Of a stretch of DNA of 64,000 bases, positions 49,217 to 57,968 are shown in pieces. A program made the position numbers and the translations under genes. The notes under the pieces are model-generated. The model was not told the DNA's origin, did no database searches, and worked only from the letters and a program-made list of their open reading frames with translations. Where the stretch lies: NCBI GenBank assembly GCA_031430435.1, contig JANPBM010000018.1, positions 1 through 64,000 of the forward strand. The letters run 5' to 3'. The stretch comes from JANNVK01 sp031430435. Lineage in GTDB: Bacteria > Acidobacteriota > Blastocatellia > Pyrinomonadales > Pyrinomonadaceae. The first letter of the stretch is position 1. Each line of letters starts with the position of its first letter.

Positions 49217-52174
49217 TTATTCGATAAAAATTTCATCGATAAAGATAAACGCGTCAAAACCTGCTCCCGGATGCCACGCCGGAATTTTGCCTAAGTTTGT
49301 TGCTTTGACCCGCACATAACGAGCTTTGACGGGCAAAATTTCTTTGACATAATCTTTAATTTGTTCGTTCATATCTTCCGGCGAAACATCCGGTTTTATC
49401 TCCGCAACCTTTGTAAAACTCGCATTATCGCTTGAAACTTCAAACTCGATTTTAGTCGGCATCCAAATCCAACTGCGGACGACTTGCAAAAATCCGCCGC
49501 CGAGTTTCTCGATTTCAGTCTCGCGTTGCAGATCAATCACGGCGATAAAGTCTTGCGGTTGATATCCTTGCCATTCGCCCGATGCAAAATTGGTCGTACC
49601 GCGAATTCCGTCGATTAAACCGATTTCGCCGCCGCCGGTATATTGCCGATTGTATTTCGAGAAAAGTTTAACTGACCAATCGTGCGGTAATTTGTGAACT
49701 TTTGCCTCAACGATTTGGCTTTTTTCGCCTTTTCGATTAACCGAAACCACTTTGATAGTTGCGTCTTTTTCGACCGTAAATGGTTGCTTATATTCAAGAT
49801 TCGGTTCGCTTGCGTCAATCGAATAAAGAATTTTTGCGTCTTTTGTGTTCGATTTAATTGAAATTTGTGTCGTGCCTTTGAAAACTCTTTCCTTTGCTTC
49901 AATTATTGGAACGGCGACTAGTCCGATTTCACCAACTGTAGAACTTGAAAATTGATTAAACCACTTTTCATTCGGTTTGTCAGACATTTCAAACTCGATT
50001 ATTCCGCCGTTTTGAATATCCGAATGTCGGAAGAAAGTTTCGTAATGTTCTTTGCCGTTTAATTTTACCGACTTGGTATAAATATTTTTCGGTGAAACAT
50101 TCGGTGCTTTAATAACAAATGATTTTCCGTTCTCTAAGTTTATCTTTGATTCCTTAAAAAGTGGTGTTCCGATGTCGTAATTCGGGATTGACGGCGAAAC
50201 TTGATAAAAACCCAAACTACTCAAAATAAACCACGCCGACATTTGCCCGCAATCTTCGTTTCCAATCAAACCATCAGGATCATTTTTGTAAAATTCGTCC
50301 AAAATTTGCCTGACTAATTTCTGCGTTTTCCACGGTTGATCGGCATAATTATACAAATATGCAATGTGATGCGAAGGTTCGTTGCCGTGTGCGTATTGTC
50401 CGATAAGTCCTGTGATGTCAGGCTGTTCGCGTCCTTCGAGTTTGTCGGAAGTTGAAAAAAGTTCATCTAGTTTATTGGCAAAATTTTCTTTTCCGCCTTG
50501 TAATTCAATCAAACCGCCGATGTCGTGTGGCACGAAAAACGAATAAACCCAACTATTTCCTTCAGTAAAATGAAACGAAACTTCATTCGGTTTGAAAGGC
50601 GAAACGAAACCGCCGTTTTGTCGCGGACGCATAAAACTTGTTTCGGAATCGAAGAGATTTTTGTATGACTGCGAGCGATTCAAATATCGGCTGTATTCCA
50701 AACGAAGTTTATTAATTTTATATTTGTAAGGTGTTAAAACTCCGGGCTTAAACATTGACTTTTCTTTGGCGATTAGTACTTGCCCAACAATCTCTGCCAT
50801 CGTCGCAATACAAAAATCATCATAAGCGTATTCAAGCGTTTTAGAAACCGATTCGTTTTCGTCCACTACTTCAATAAAGCCTTTCTTTTTATAAGATTCC
50901 AAACCGAAATGATTTAACTCCGCAGAATGTTTCGCCGCCTCAAACGCCTTTTCGTAGTCAAAACCTTTGATGCTTTTTGCCATTGCGTCGGCGATTACGG
51001 AAACGCTGTGATAGCCGATCATCGTATCAGTTTCGTTGCCCGTGAGTTCCCACACAGGTAATCGTCCGCCTTGTTCGTATTGACGAATGACGGTGTTGAT
51101 AAATTGGACGGTGCGTTTTTCGTCAATAATCGTGTAAAGCGGATGTGCGGCTCGGAATGTGTCCCAGAGTGAAAAAACGGTGTAATTTTCGGGCGAGTTT
51201 TCACGCTTCCTGACGGTCGCGTTTCCGCCTAAGTTGTGAACTTTTTTATCTACGCCGAGATAATCGCCGTTGACATCGCTGAAAATATTCGGCTGAATTT
51301 TTGTGTGATAAAGCGCGGTGTAAAATTTGGTGAGATTATCTTGGTTGTCATCGGTAACTTCAATTTGGCTGAGTTCTTTATTCCAAACGGTTTTTGCGTC
51401 CGCACGAACTTTGTCGAAATTCCAATGCGGAACTTCGGCTTGTAAGTTTTGGCGAGCATTTTCAACGCTAACGGCGGAAATTGCGACTTTGGCGATTATT
51501 TGTTCGTTTGCAGTAGTTTTAAACTTAAATGAACTGTAAAGATTATCCTTCCGATTTGTTTCAAATGGCTTTGAAAATTCCGCGACAAAATAAATAATCT
51601 GATTCTTTGCCCAACTTTCCGAACGCCGAAAACCTTCAACTTGATTATTTCCGACAACCTTAATTTCGGACTCTAAAACCTTATCACGCCACTTCAAGTC
51701 TAAGACAATATTCGCTTTATCAGTTTTCGGAAACGTGTAACGATGAACGCCGACTCGTGTTGTTGCGGTTAATTCCGCCGTTACGCCGTTGTTCATTTTG
51801 ACGGAATAATATCCTGCTTCGGCTTTTTCGTTTGCGTGGGAAAACTTAGATTTAAAGTTTTTAAAATCTACCTCGCCGACTGTCGGCATTAGCAAAATGT
51901 CGCAGTAATCGGGAATTCCCGTGCCGCTTAAATGTGTGTGCGAGAAGCCGAAAATTTCGTTGTCGGAATAATGATAGCCCGAACTTCCGTCCCAGTTATC
52001 GATTCGCGTGTCGGGCGAAAGTTGCACGGCGCCGAACGGAACGGTCGCACCCGGAAATGTGTGTCCGTGTCCGCCTGTGCCGATGAACGGATTTACATAT
52101 TTTGTGTAATCTTTTTGAGCCGACAGATTGACGCAAAACGTAAAAAAGCAAATAATTAGCGTAAGTTTTTTCAT
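49217..52174 (-). CDS. GH92-family alpha-mannosidase, exported
   Basis: A 985-residue exported enzyme; the signal peptide ends at VNLSAQ. The GH92 body begins KYVNPFIGTGGHGHTFPGA with VPFGAVQLSPDTR and SGYHYSD, and runs to about residue 720. Catalytic-cleft segments include ELTGNETDTMIGYHSV and IGNEDCGQMSAWFI (calcium and acid region). A chitobiase-like C-terminal module follows (STKDAK-type repeat, YKQPFTVEKDATIKVVSVNR), then a F5/8-type sugar-binding domain to the end. GH92 enzymes are exo-mannosidases on N-glycans. ATG 52174 was preferred to an upstream TTG. The start is only 23 bp from the divergent GH20 gene. Confidence 0.92.
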   Translation of the reverse strand: MKKLTLIICFFTFCVNLSAQKDYTKYVNPFIGTGGHGHTFPGATVPFGAVQLSPDTRIDNWDGSSGYHYSDNEIFGFSHTHLSGTGIPDYCDILLMPTVGEVDFKNFKSKFSHANEKAEAGYYSVKMNNGVTAELTATTRVGVHRYTFPKTDKANIVLDLKWRDKVLESEIKVVGNNQVEGFRRSESWAKNQIIYFVAEFSKPFETNRKDNLYSSFKFKTTANEQIIAKVAISAVSVENARQNLQAEVPHWNFDKVRADAKTVWNKELSQIEVTDDNQDNLTKFYTALYHTKIQPNIFSDVNGDYLGVDKKVHNLGGNATVRKRENSPENYTVFSLWDTFRAAHPLYTIIDEKRTVQFINTVIRQYEQGGRLPVWELTGNETDTMIGYHSVSVIADAMAKSIKGFDYEKAFEAAKHSAELNHFGLESYKKKGFIEVVDENESVSKTLEYAYDDFCIATMAEIVGQVLIAKEKSMFKPGVLTPYKYKINKLRLEYSRYLNRSQSYKNLFDSETSFMRPRQNGGFVSPFKPNEVSFHFTEGNSWVYSFFVPHDIGGLIELQGGKENFANKLDELFSTSDKLEGREQPDITGLIGQYAHGNEPSHHIAYLYNYADQPWKTQKLVRQILDEFYKNDPDGLIGNEDCGQMSAWFILSSLGFYQVSPSIPNYDIGTPLFKESKINLENGKSFVIKAPNVSPKNIYTKSVKLNGKEHYETFFRHSDIQNGGIIEFEMSDKPNEKWFNQFSSSTVGEIGLVAVPIIEAKERVFKGTTQISIKSNTKDAKILYSIDASEPNLEYKQPFTVEKDATIKVVSVNRKGEKSQIVEAKVHKLPHDWSVKLFSKYNRQYTGGGEIGLIDGIRGTTNFASGEWQGYQPQDFIAVIDLQRETEIEKLGGGFLQVVRSWIWMPTKIEFEVSSDNASFTKVAEIKPDVSPEDMNEQIKDYVKEILPVKARYVRVKATNLGKIPAWHPGAGFDAFIFIDEIFIE

Positions 52175-52197
52175 TTTATCCAACCAACCTATTTTTT

Positions 52198-54513
52198 ATG
52201 AAAATTAAATTTTTTATTCTGACGATTGTAGCTTTTTGTTTCAGTTTTGTGAACGCGCAAAGCGTCAACATCGTTCCGAAGCCGAAATCATTTACGTTTA
52301 CGCTAAGTTTGCCGTTTGAATTCAGCCAAAAAACCAAGATTTACGCATCGGACGAAACGGGACGCAAAACTGCGGGAATTTTGAACGATTTGATGCTGCA
52401 AAATTACGGCTTCAAACTCGAATTTGTCCAAAAGCAACCGAGTAAAAATGTCATTCTTATTGAACCGCAAATTTCTCTTGTCGGCGAACGTAACGCCGAA
52501 TCTTACAGCTTAAATGTTGCGGATAAAGGGATTAGAATCATCGGAACCGAAATCGGACAATTTTACGCGCTGCAATCGATGATGCAACTTTTGCCGGTTG
52601 AATTTAAAGGTAAAACCAAAATTGCGGGAATGGAAATTGTTGACGAACCGCGTTTTAAATATCGCGGAATGCACCTTGATGTCGGGCGACATTTTATGCC
52701 CGTAACCTTTGTTAAAAAATATATCGATTTAATGTCGCAGTATAAATTCAATTATTTTCATTGGCATTTGACCGAAGATCAAGGCTGGCGAATCGAGATA
52801 AAAAAATATCCGAAGCTGACCGAAATCGGCTCGAAACGCCGAGAAACGATGAAGGAAAAAAACTTTCAACCGTATGTCGGCGACGGAATTCCGGTCGAAG
52901 GTTTTTATACGCAAGAGCAAATAAAAGAAGTTGTCGCCTACGCGAAAGCCCGCAAAGTTACGACAATTCCCGAAATTGAACTGCCCGGACATTCTTCCGC
53001 CGCACTCGCCGCGTATCCCGAACTCGGTTGCAAACAAAATTATAACTATTCCGTGCAAACGACTTGGGGCATTTTCAAAGAAGTTTATTGTCCGACCGAA
53101 ACCACGTTTAAGTTTTTAGAAGATGTGTTGACCGAAACAATCGCGCTGTTTCCGGATTCACCGTATATTCACATCGGCGGCGACGAAGTTTTGAAAGATC
53201 ATTGGAAAGAATCACCCGAAGTTCAAGCGTTGATGAAGCGTGAAAATTTGAAAGACGAACACGAAGTTCAAAGTTATTTTATTCGCCGAATGGAGAAATT
53301 TATCAATTCCAAAGGCAAAAAAATCATCGGTTGGGACGAGATTTTGGAAGGCGGTTTAGCGCCGAACGCGACCGTCATGAGTTGGCGCGGAACGAAAGGA
53401 GGAATTGCCGCCGCGAAAGCAAAACACGATGTAATTATGACTCCGACCGATTTTTGTTATCTCGATTACGGGCAAGGCGATCCGCAAACCGAGCCGCTGA
53501 ACATCGGTAATCATCTGACAATCGAGAAAATTTATTCGTCTAATCCGATGCCGAAAGAATTGACCGAAGACGAGCAAAAATATATTCTCGGCGTGCAGGG
53601 AAACGTTTGGACGGAATATATGAAAACGCCTGAAAAGGTGGAATATATGGTTTTTCCGCGTGCATTGGCGTTGGCGGAAGTCGCCTGGTCGCCGCAAGAT
53701 ACGAAAGATTTTAAGGATTTTAACAACCGTTTGGGTTATCAGTTCGAGCGGCTCGATAAACAAAATGTGAATTACCGAATTCCCGAACCCGAAGGTTTGA
53801 CGAATGTTGTTTTGACCGACGGCTTCGCGGTGAAAATCGCCCTTGAACCATATTCCGACAAGGCGAAAATTATTTATACAACCGATAAAAACGATCCGAA
53901 TTCTTTATCGCCGACATATAATTCACCGATCGAGATTGCGTTCGATAAATTATCGGACCAAGTTTTTCGACAAGTTCGCGCTATTGTCGTCAACCCGAAA
54001 GGACGCAAAAGTTCCGTTTATGCGGCAACCGTTTTGCGACGCGAAATAGTCGAATCGGTTGAGCCGAACGATAATCGTCCGGGCGTTTTCTACACATTTT
54101 TCAAAGGAAGTTTTGCGAGCGTCAAAGAAATCGACAAAATGAACCCGCCGACCGGCACAGGCGAAACAAAATCGATTCAATTACCGCAATTTAAACCGGT
54201 TACAAATGATTTGAAAGAACCTTTCGGCGTGATTTTCGACGGCTATATTTACGCTCCCGAAGACGCGATTTACGAATTTAATTTGGAAGCCGACGATGGC
54301 GCGATTTTGTTGATCGGCAAAGAAGAAGCGGTTGTCGGTTTAGATAAATCGCAAGCCAAAGTGAGCGAAAACGGCGTTATTCCGCTCAAAAAAGGCTTTC
54401 ATAAACTTCGCCTGAAATACTTTCAAACCGGCGAAAGTGTGGCACTGAACCTTCGTTGGGGAATAAAAGGACAAGGGTTACGCAGAATTTACGGCAACGA
54501 ATTGGCGCATTAA
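52198..54513 (+). CDS. GH20-family beta-N-acetylhexosaminidase with PA14 domain, exported
   Basis: A 771-residue exported enzyme; the signal peptide ends at FVNAQ. A GH20b-type domain precedes the catalytic barrel, which starts at KYRGMHLDVGRHFMP. The barrel shows FNYFHWHLTEDQGWRIEI and the catalytic pair D329-E330 in HIGGDEVLKDHW. Residues about 540-620 resemble a chitobiase C-terminal module. The last 140 residues are PA14-like (FGVIFDGYIYAPEDAIYEFN, LEADDGAILLIG). It should remove terminal GlcNAc or GalNAc. No clear ribosome-binding site precedes ATG 52198. Confidence 0.94.
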   Translation: MKIKFFILTIVAFCFSFVNAQSVNIVPKPKSFTFTLSLPFEFSQKTKIYASDETGRKTAGILNDLMLQNYGFKLEFVQKQPSKNVILIEPQISLVGERNAESYSLNVADKGIRIIGTEIGQFYALQSMMQLLPVEFKGKTKIAGMEIVDEPRFKYRGMHLDVGRHFMPVTFVKKYIDLMSQYKFNYFHWHLTEDQGWRIEIKKYPKLTEIGSKRRETMKEKNFQPYVGDGIPVEGFYTQEQIKEVVAYAKARKVTTIPEIELPGHSSAALAAYPELGCKQNYNYSVQTTWGIFKEVYCPTETTFKFLEDVLTETIALFPDSPYIHIGGDEVLKDHWKESPEVQALMKRENLKDEHEVQSYFIRRMEKFINSKGKKIIGWDEILEGGLAPNATVMSWRGTKGGIAAAKAKHDVIMTPTDFCYLDYGQGDPQTEPLNIGNHLTIEKIYSSNPMPKELTEDEQKYILGVQGNVWTEYMKTPEKVEYMVFPRALALAEVAWSPQDTKDFKDFNNRLGYQFERLDKQNVNYRIPEPEGLTNVVLTDGFAVKIALEPYSDKAKIIYTTDKNDPNSLSPTYNSPIEIAFDKLSDQVFRQVRAIVVNPKGRKSSVYAATVLRREIVESVEPNDNRPGVFYTFFKGSFASVKEIDKMNPPTGTGETKSIQLPQFKPVTNDLKEPFGVIFDGYIYAPEDAIYEFNLEADDGAILLIGKEEAVVGLDKSQAKVSENGVIPLKKGFHKLRLKYFQTGESVALNLRWGIKGQGLRRIYGNELAH

Positions 54514-54514
54514 T

Positions 54515-54604
54515 TTTTTACAGGGATGAAGAGGATAAAAAAGGATAGGAAAAAATAAAAAGAAAAGTTTTATCCTGTTTTTATCTCCTTAATCCCTGTA
54601 AAAA
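54515..54604. repeat. Palindromic intergenic repeat of the AGGGAT/GGATAA family
   Basis: TTTTTACAGGGAT (54515-54527) and ATCCCTGTAAAAA (54592-54604) are a perfect 13-bp inverted repeat around purine-rich GAGGATAAAAAAGGATA and its partial complement. It fills the gap between the GH20 and GH109 genes and may weaken or process their shared transcript. Confidence 0.75.
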
Positions 54605-54617
54605 CATATTTGAAATT

Positions 54618-55940
54618 ATGAGCAAAATATCAAGACGCGATTTACTGAAAACAAGCGCTTTAACCATCGGACTTGCGGCGATTACGAACGCGGAAAATAA
54701 ACCTAAAACTCAATCGATGATTGGCGTTCCGTTTGAAAAATGCGACAAAGTTCGTATCGGAATTGTCGGTGTCGGCGAACGCGGACGCTCGATGATTCAC
54801 GATATGAACGGCATCGAAAATCTTGAAATTGTGGCTCTGTGCGATAACGTCAAGGCAAACGCCGAGCAAGGCAAAGCGATGATTGAAAAGGTCGGAAAGC
54901 CTTCGCCCGCAATGTACACGGACGGCGATTATGCGTTTGAAAAACTTGTTCAACGTGATGATATTGACTTTGTTTATTCGCCGACACCTTGGGAATTGCA
55001 CGCGCCTGTCGCACTTGCGGCGATGAATGCGGGCAAGCACGTCGGCGTAGAAGTTCCGATGGCAACGACGATGAAAGACCTTTGGAAATTGGTTGAAACA
55101 TCTGAAAAAACTCGTAAACACTGCATAATGTTTGAAAATTGCTGTTACGATTTTAACGAACTGCTTGTGCTGAATATGGTTCGCGACGGTGTTTTCGGCG
55201 AAATCACACACGGCGAAGGCGCATATAATCATGATTTACGTTGGATTTTGAACGAAGGTCGCAGCGAAGGTTTGTGGCGACGCGCTTGGCACACGCGACT
55301 TGACGGAAATTTGTATCCGACACACGGACTCGGACCGGTTGCCAATTATATGAACATCAATCGCGGCGACAGGTTCGATTATCTTGTTTCGATGAGTTCG
55401 CCGTCGAGAAGTTTAGACCTTTACCGCGAGCAAACCGTTCCGAAAGACTCGCCGAAATGGAAGGAAAAATATCTTTGCGGCGATATGAACACAACGCTCA
55501 TCAAAACCGCTAAAGGCTTGACAATAAAGGTTCAGCACGACACATCAACGCCAAGACCTTATGACAGAATCAACTTAATTCAAGGCACAAAAGGTTTGTT
55601 CAGAGATTATCCCGCGAGAGTAATGGTCGAAGGTCAGCCGGAAAAACACAAATTCACAAACCTTGATAAATACAAAGAAAAATACACACATTGGATGTGG
55701 AAAAAACTCGGCAAAGAAGCCGAAAATGCGGGACACGGCGGAATGGATTTTATTATGATGTGGCGACTTGTCCAATGTTTCCGCGAAGGTTTGGTTTACG
55801 ATATGGACGTTTACGACGGTGCCGCAGTTTCCGCTCCGTTTCCGTTAAGTGCAGAATCAGTTGCGAAAGGTTCGATGCCAATCAAGATTCCTGATTTCAC
55901 GAACGGTAAATGGACGGAAAAACGCGATACGTTGGTTTGA
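54618..55940 (+). CDS. Gfo/Idh/MocA oxidoreductase, GH109-like glycosidase, Tat-exported
   Basis: A 440-residue protein. The start SRRDLLKTSA is a twin-arginine signal, so it is exported folded with its cofactor. A Rossmann motif follows (RIGIVGVGERGRSM, near residue 48). YSPTPWELHAPVALAAMNAGKH and VEVPMATTMKDLWKLV are Gfo/Idh/MocA blocks. The remainder (EGLWRRAWHTRLDGNLYPTH, GLGPVANYMNINRGDRF) closely fits GH109 alpha-N-acetylgalactosaminidases, which use bound NAD in an oxidation-elimination mechanism. Placement with GH20, GH92 and a symporter supports a glycan role. Confidence 0.88.
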   Translation: MSKISRRDLLKTSALTIGLAAITNAENKPKTQSMIGVPFEKCDKVRIGIVGVGERGRSMIHDMNGIENLEIVALCDNVKANAEQGKAMIEKVGKPSPAMYTDGDYAFEKLVQRDDIDFVYSPTPWELHAPVALAAMNAGKHVGVEVPMATTMKDLWKLVETSEKTRKHCIMFENCCYDFNELLVLNMVRDGVFGEITHGEGAYNHDLRWILNEGRSEGLWRRAWHTRLDGNLYPTHGLGPVANYMNINRGDRFDYLVSMSSPSRSLDLYREQTVPKDSPKWKEKYLCGDMNTTLIKTAKGLTIKVQHDTSTPRPYDRINLIQGTKGLFRDYPARVMVEGQPEKHKFTNLDKYKEKYTHWMWKKLGKEAENAGHGGMDFIMMWRLVQCFREGLVYDMDVYDGAAVSAPFPLSAESVAKGSMPIKIPDFTNGKWTEKRDTLV

Positions 55941-55946
55941 AACACT

Positions 55947-57401
55947 ATGACAAATTTTAACTGGCTTTTGGACGGAAGCATTGTCGGCGTTTATTTGCTG
56001 ATAACAATGATTGCCGGACTTTGGGTACGAAAATACGTTGATAAGGTTGAAGATTTCCTTGTCGCCGGACGCGAAATGAATGTTTATCTCGGCATTGCGA
56101 GTTTAGCCGCGACCGAATTCGGCATCGTAACGTGTATGTACACGGCGGAAGCGGGTTACAAATACGGCTTCGCAGGTGCAACGCCGGGAATTGCGATGGC
56201 GATTTCGATGCTCGTTGTCGGCTACACCGGATTTTGCATCAAACCGCTCAGAGATTCGGGCGTGATGACAATTCCCGAACTGATTGAAAAGCAATTCGGC
56301 TCGAATGTCCGTTGGGCGGCAGGCGTTGTGATTGTTCTCGGCGGTTTGCTTAATATGGGTGTTTTCCTCAGAATCGGCGGACAATTTTTGGTTCGTGTGG
56401 CGGGAATAAATCCGGGATATTTGGAAATTACGATGACAATTTTGTTAATCGGCGTAGCGGTTTACACGATTTTCGGCGGAATGTTGTCGGTTTTGGTTAC
56501 AGACTTTTTGCAGTTTGTAGTGATGAGCGTCGGTTTAATCGCGGTTACGATTTTGATTTTAGTCAATATCGGTTGGGATAAAATCGTTACAACCGTTGAA
56601 ATAAATCACGGTGCCGGCGGATTTAATCCGTTTGTAAATACTGAACTGGGTTGGCAATACGTCGTCTTTCAATTTCTGTTAAACTTCGCGGCGGTTTTAA
56701 CTTGGCAAACGACAATCGCCAGAGTTTTGGCGGCGAAAGACACAAAAACAGGTCAGCAAATTTATACACGGACATCATTTTTCTTCGTCTGCCGATTTTT
56801 GATTCCGGGAATTTGGGGAATTGCGGCACTTGCGACACTCGGAAAAGAAACAAATTCGTTGGATGCGATGCCGACATTTTTGGCGACATTTGTTCCCGTC
56901 GGTTTGATGGGATTGTGCATTGCGGCGATGCTGGCGGCTGATATGTCAACCGATTCAAGTTATATGCTGACGTGGGCAAGCGTGATTTATAACGACATTC
57001 TGGCACCGTTTCGCAAAGGCACTTGGTCAGAAAAACGCGGACTTTTTTGGAACCGAACGATTGTCGCGTTAATCGGACTTTTTCTGCTTTTCTACGGACT
57101 TTGGTATCCGCTCAAAGGTGATGTTTGGACATATCTCGGCATCACGGGAACGATTTATTTGGCAAGTATTTCGGTGATTTTAATCGCTTCGTGTTATTGG
57201 AAACGGGCAAATTCTTGGGGAGCAATCGGTTCGATATTTTTCGCGGCGTTTATTCCGATTTGCTATTTGATTTTGGAAAAAACACAAGCCGACACAGCGA
57301 AAATGATTGGTGCAAATGCTTCGGGAATTGCGGCTTACGTTTTTTCGGCTTTGGCGATGGTTGTTGGTTCAACTTTGAAAAATGCTTGGCAAAATAAGTA
57401 A
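55947..57401 (+). CDS. Sodium:solute symporter family transporter
   Basis: A 484-residue inner-membrane protein with about 13 membrane segments and the LeuT-like SSS pattern: FLVAGREMNVYLGIASLAATEFG early on, TIPELIEKQFG, and a second-half AMLAADMSTDSSYMLTWASV that carries the sodium-site Ser residues. The start is 6 bp after the GH109 stop, so they form an operon. The likely cargo is the sugar released by the glycosidases, such as GalNAc, GlcNAc or mannose; this is inferred from context. Confidence 0.9.
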   Translation: MTNFNWLLDGSIVGVYLLITMIAGLWVRKYVDKVEDFLVAGREMNVYLGIASLAATEFGIVTCMYTAEAGYKYGFAGATPGIAMAISMLVVGYTGFCIKPLRDSGVMTIPELIEKQFGSNVRWAAGVVIVLGGLLNMGVFLRIGGQFLVRVAGINPGYLEITMTILLIGVAVYTIFGGMLSVLVTDFLQFVVMSVGLIAVTILILVNIGWDKIVTTVEINHGAGGFNPFVNTELGWQYVVFQFLLNFAAVLTWQTTIARVLAAKDTKTGQQIYTRTSFFFVCRFLIPGIWGIAALATLGKETNSLDAMPTFLATFVPVGLMGLCIAAMLAADMSTDSSYMLTWASVIYNDILAPFRKGTWSEKRGLFWNRTIVALIGLFLLFYGLWYPLKGDVWTYLGITGTIYLASISVILIASCYWKRANSWGAIGSIFFAAFIPICYLILEKTQADTAKMIGANASGIAAYVFSALAMVVGSTLKNAWQNK

Positions 57402-57777
57402 AAACTCTACAATAACTATTGGAATTATCGCTTCGATTTTCGTTATGCTCGCGGTTTTCTGCACTTTGTTTGGAGATTATTCCGTTTGCGGAAACTCGGA
57501 TTTTGTCGAAGTAGATTCGCCAAATCGAAATTACACGGCGATTTCTTATTCGCGTGGTTGTGGCGTTACTTCAAGCGATTACAGACATATAGAAATTCGT
57601 TGGAATTGGCTCGGCAGAATAATTTCAAAAGAAGTCGCGGTGTTTCAAGGCGAAAGTTCAAGCGAACTTTATTGGAACAATGACGATGAATTGGTTATTA
57701 AAACATCAATGATTCCAAAACAGACAGAAAATTACAAACCGTTTGGAATTTTGGTAATTGTGAAGAAAGAAGATTAA
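57382..57777 (+). CDS. Small membrane-anchored protein of unknown function
   Basis: A 131-residue protein starting MLGKISKNSTITIGIIASIF. One membrane segment at residues 8-30 is followed by a soluble, probably extracytoplasmic domain (VDSPNRNYTAISYSRGCGVT, SSELYWNNDDELVIKTSMI) with two Cys. The pattern resembles small DUF5412-like proteins, but I am not sure. Its start overlaps the symporter stop by 20 bases, so it is translationally coupled. Confidence 0.55.
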   Translation: MLGKISKNSTITIGIIASIFVMLAVFCTLFGDYSVCGNSDFVEVDSPNRNYTAISYSRGCGVTSSDYRHIEIRWNWLGRIISKEVAVFQGESSSELYWNNDDELVIKTSMIPKQTENYKPFGILVIVKKED

Positions 57778-57780
57778 ATT

Positions 57781-57918
57781 ATGAAAACATTTTGGTTTAT
57801 TTTAACAATGGCGGCGGTTGGTTGGTATATTTTGGTTACGGCTTATGTGGCGTTCAAAGGCGTTGGCGACATCAAAGGAATGCTCGGACGTTTGGCGAAA
57901 AAACAGAAAGATAATTGA
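57781..57918 (+). CDS. 45-residue single-pass membrane protein
   Basis: ATG 57781 lies 3 bases after the previous stop. The peptide MKTFWFILTMAAVGWYILVT is one membrane span, followed by a short basic tail (FKGVGDIKGMLGRLAKKQKD). Tight spacing and a good membrane pattern support a real gene, perhaps a small partner of the symporter in the same operon. No homologue is recognised. Confidence 0.6.
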   Translation: MKTFWFILTMAAVGWYILVTAYVAFKGVGDIKGMLGRLAKKQKDN

Positions 57919-57968
57919 ATTATTTCCGCACATTCGGTGTATAATTGCCGACAGACTTATTAGAAAAT

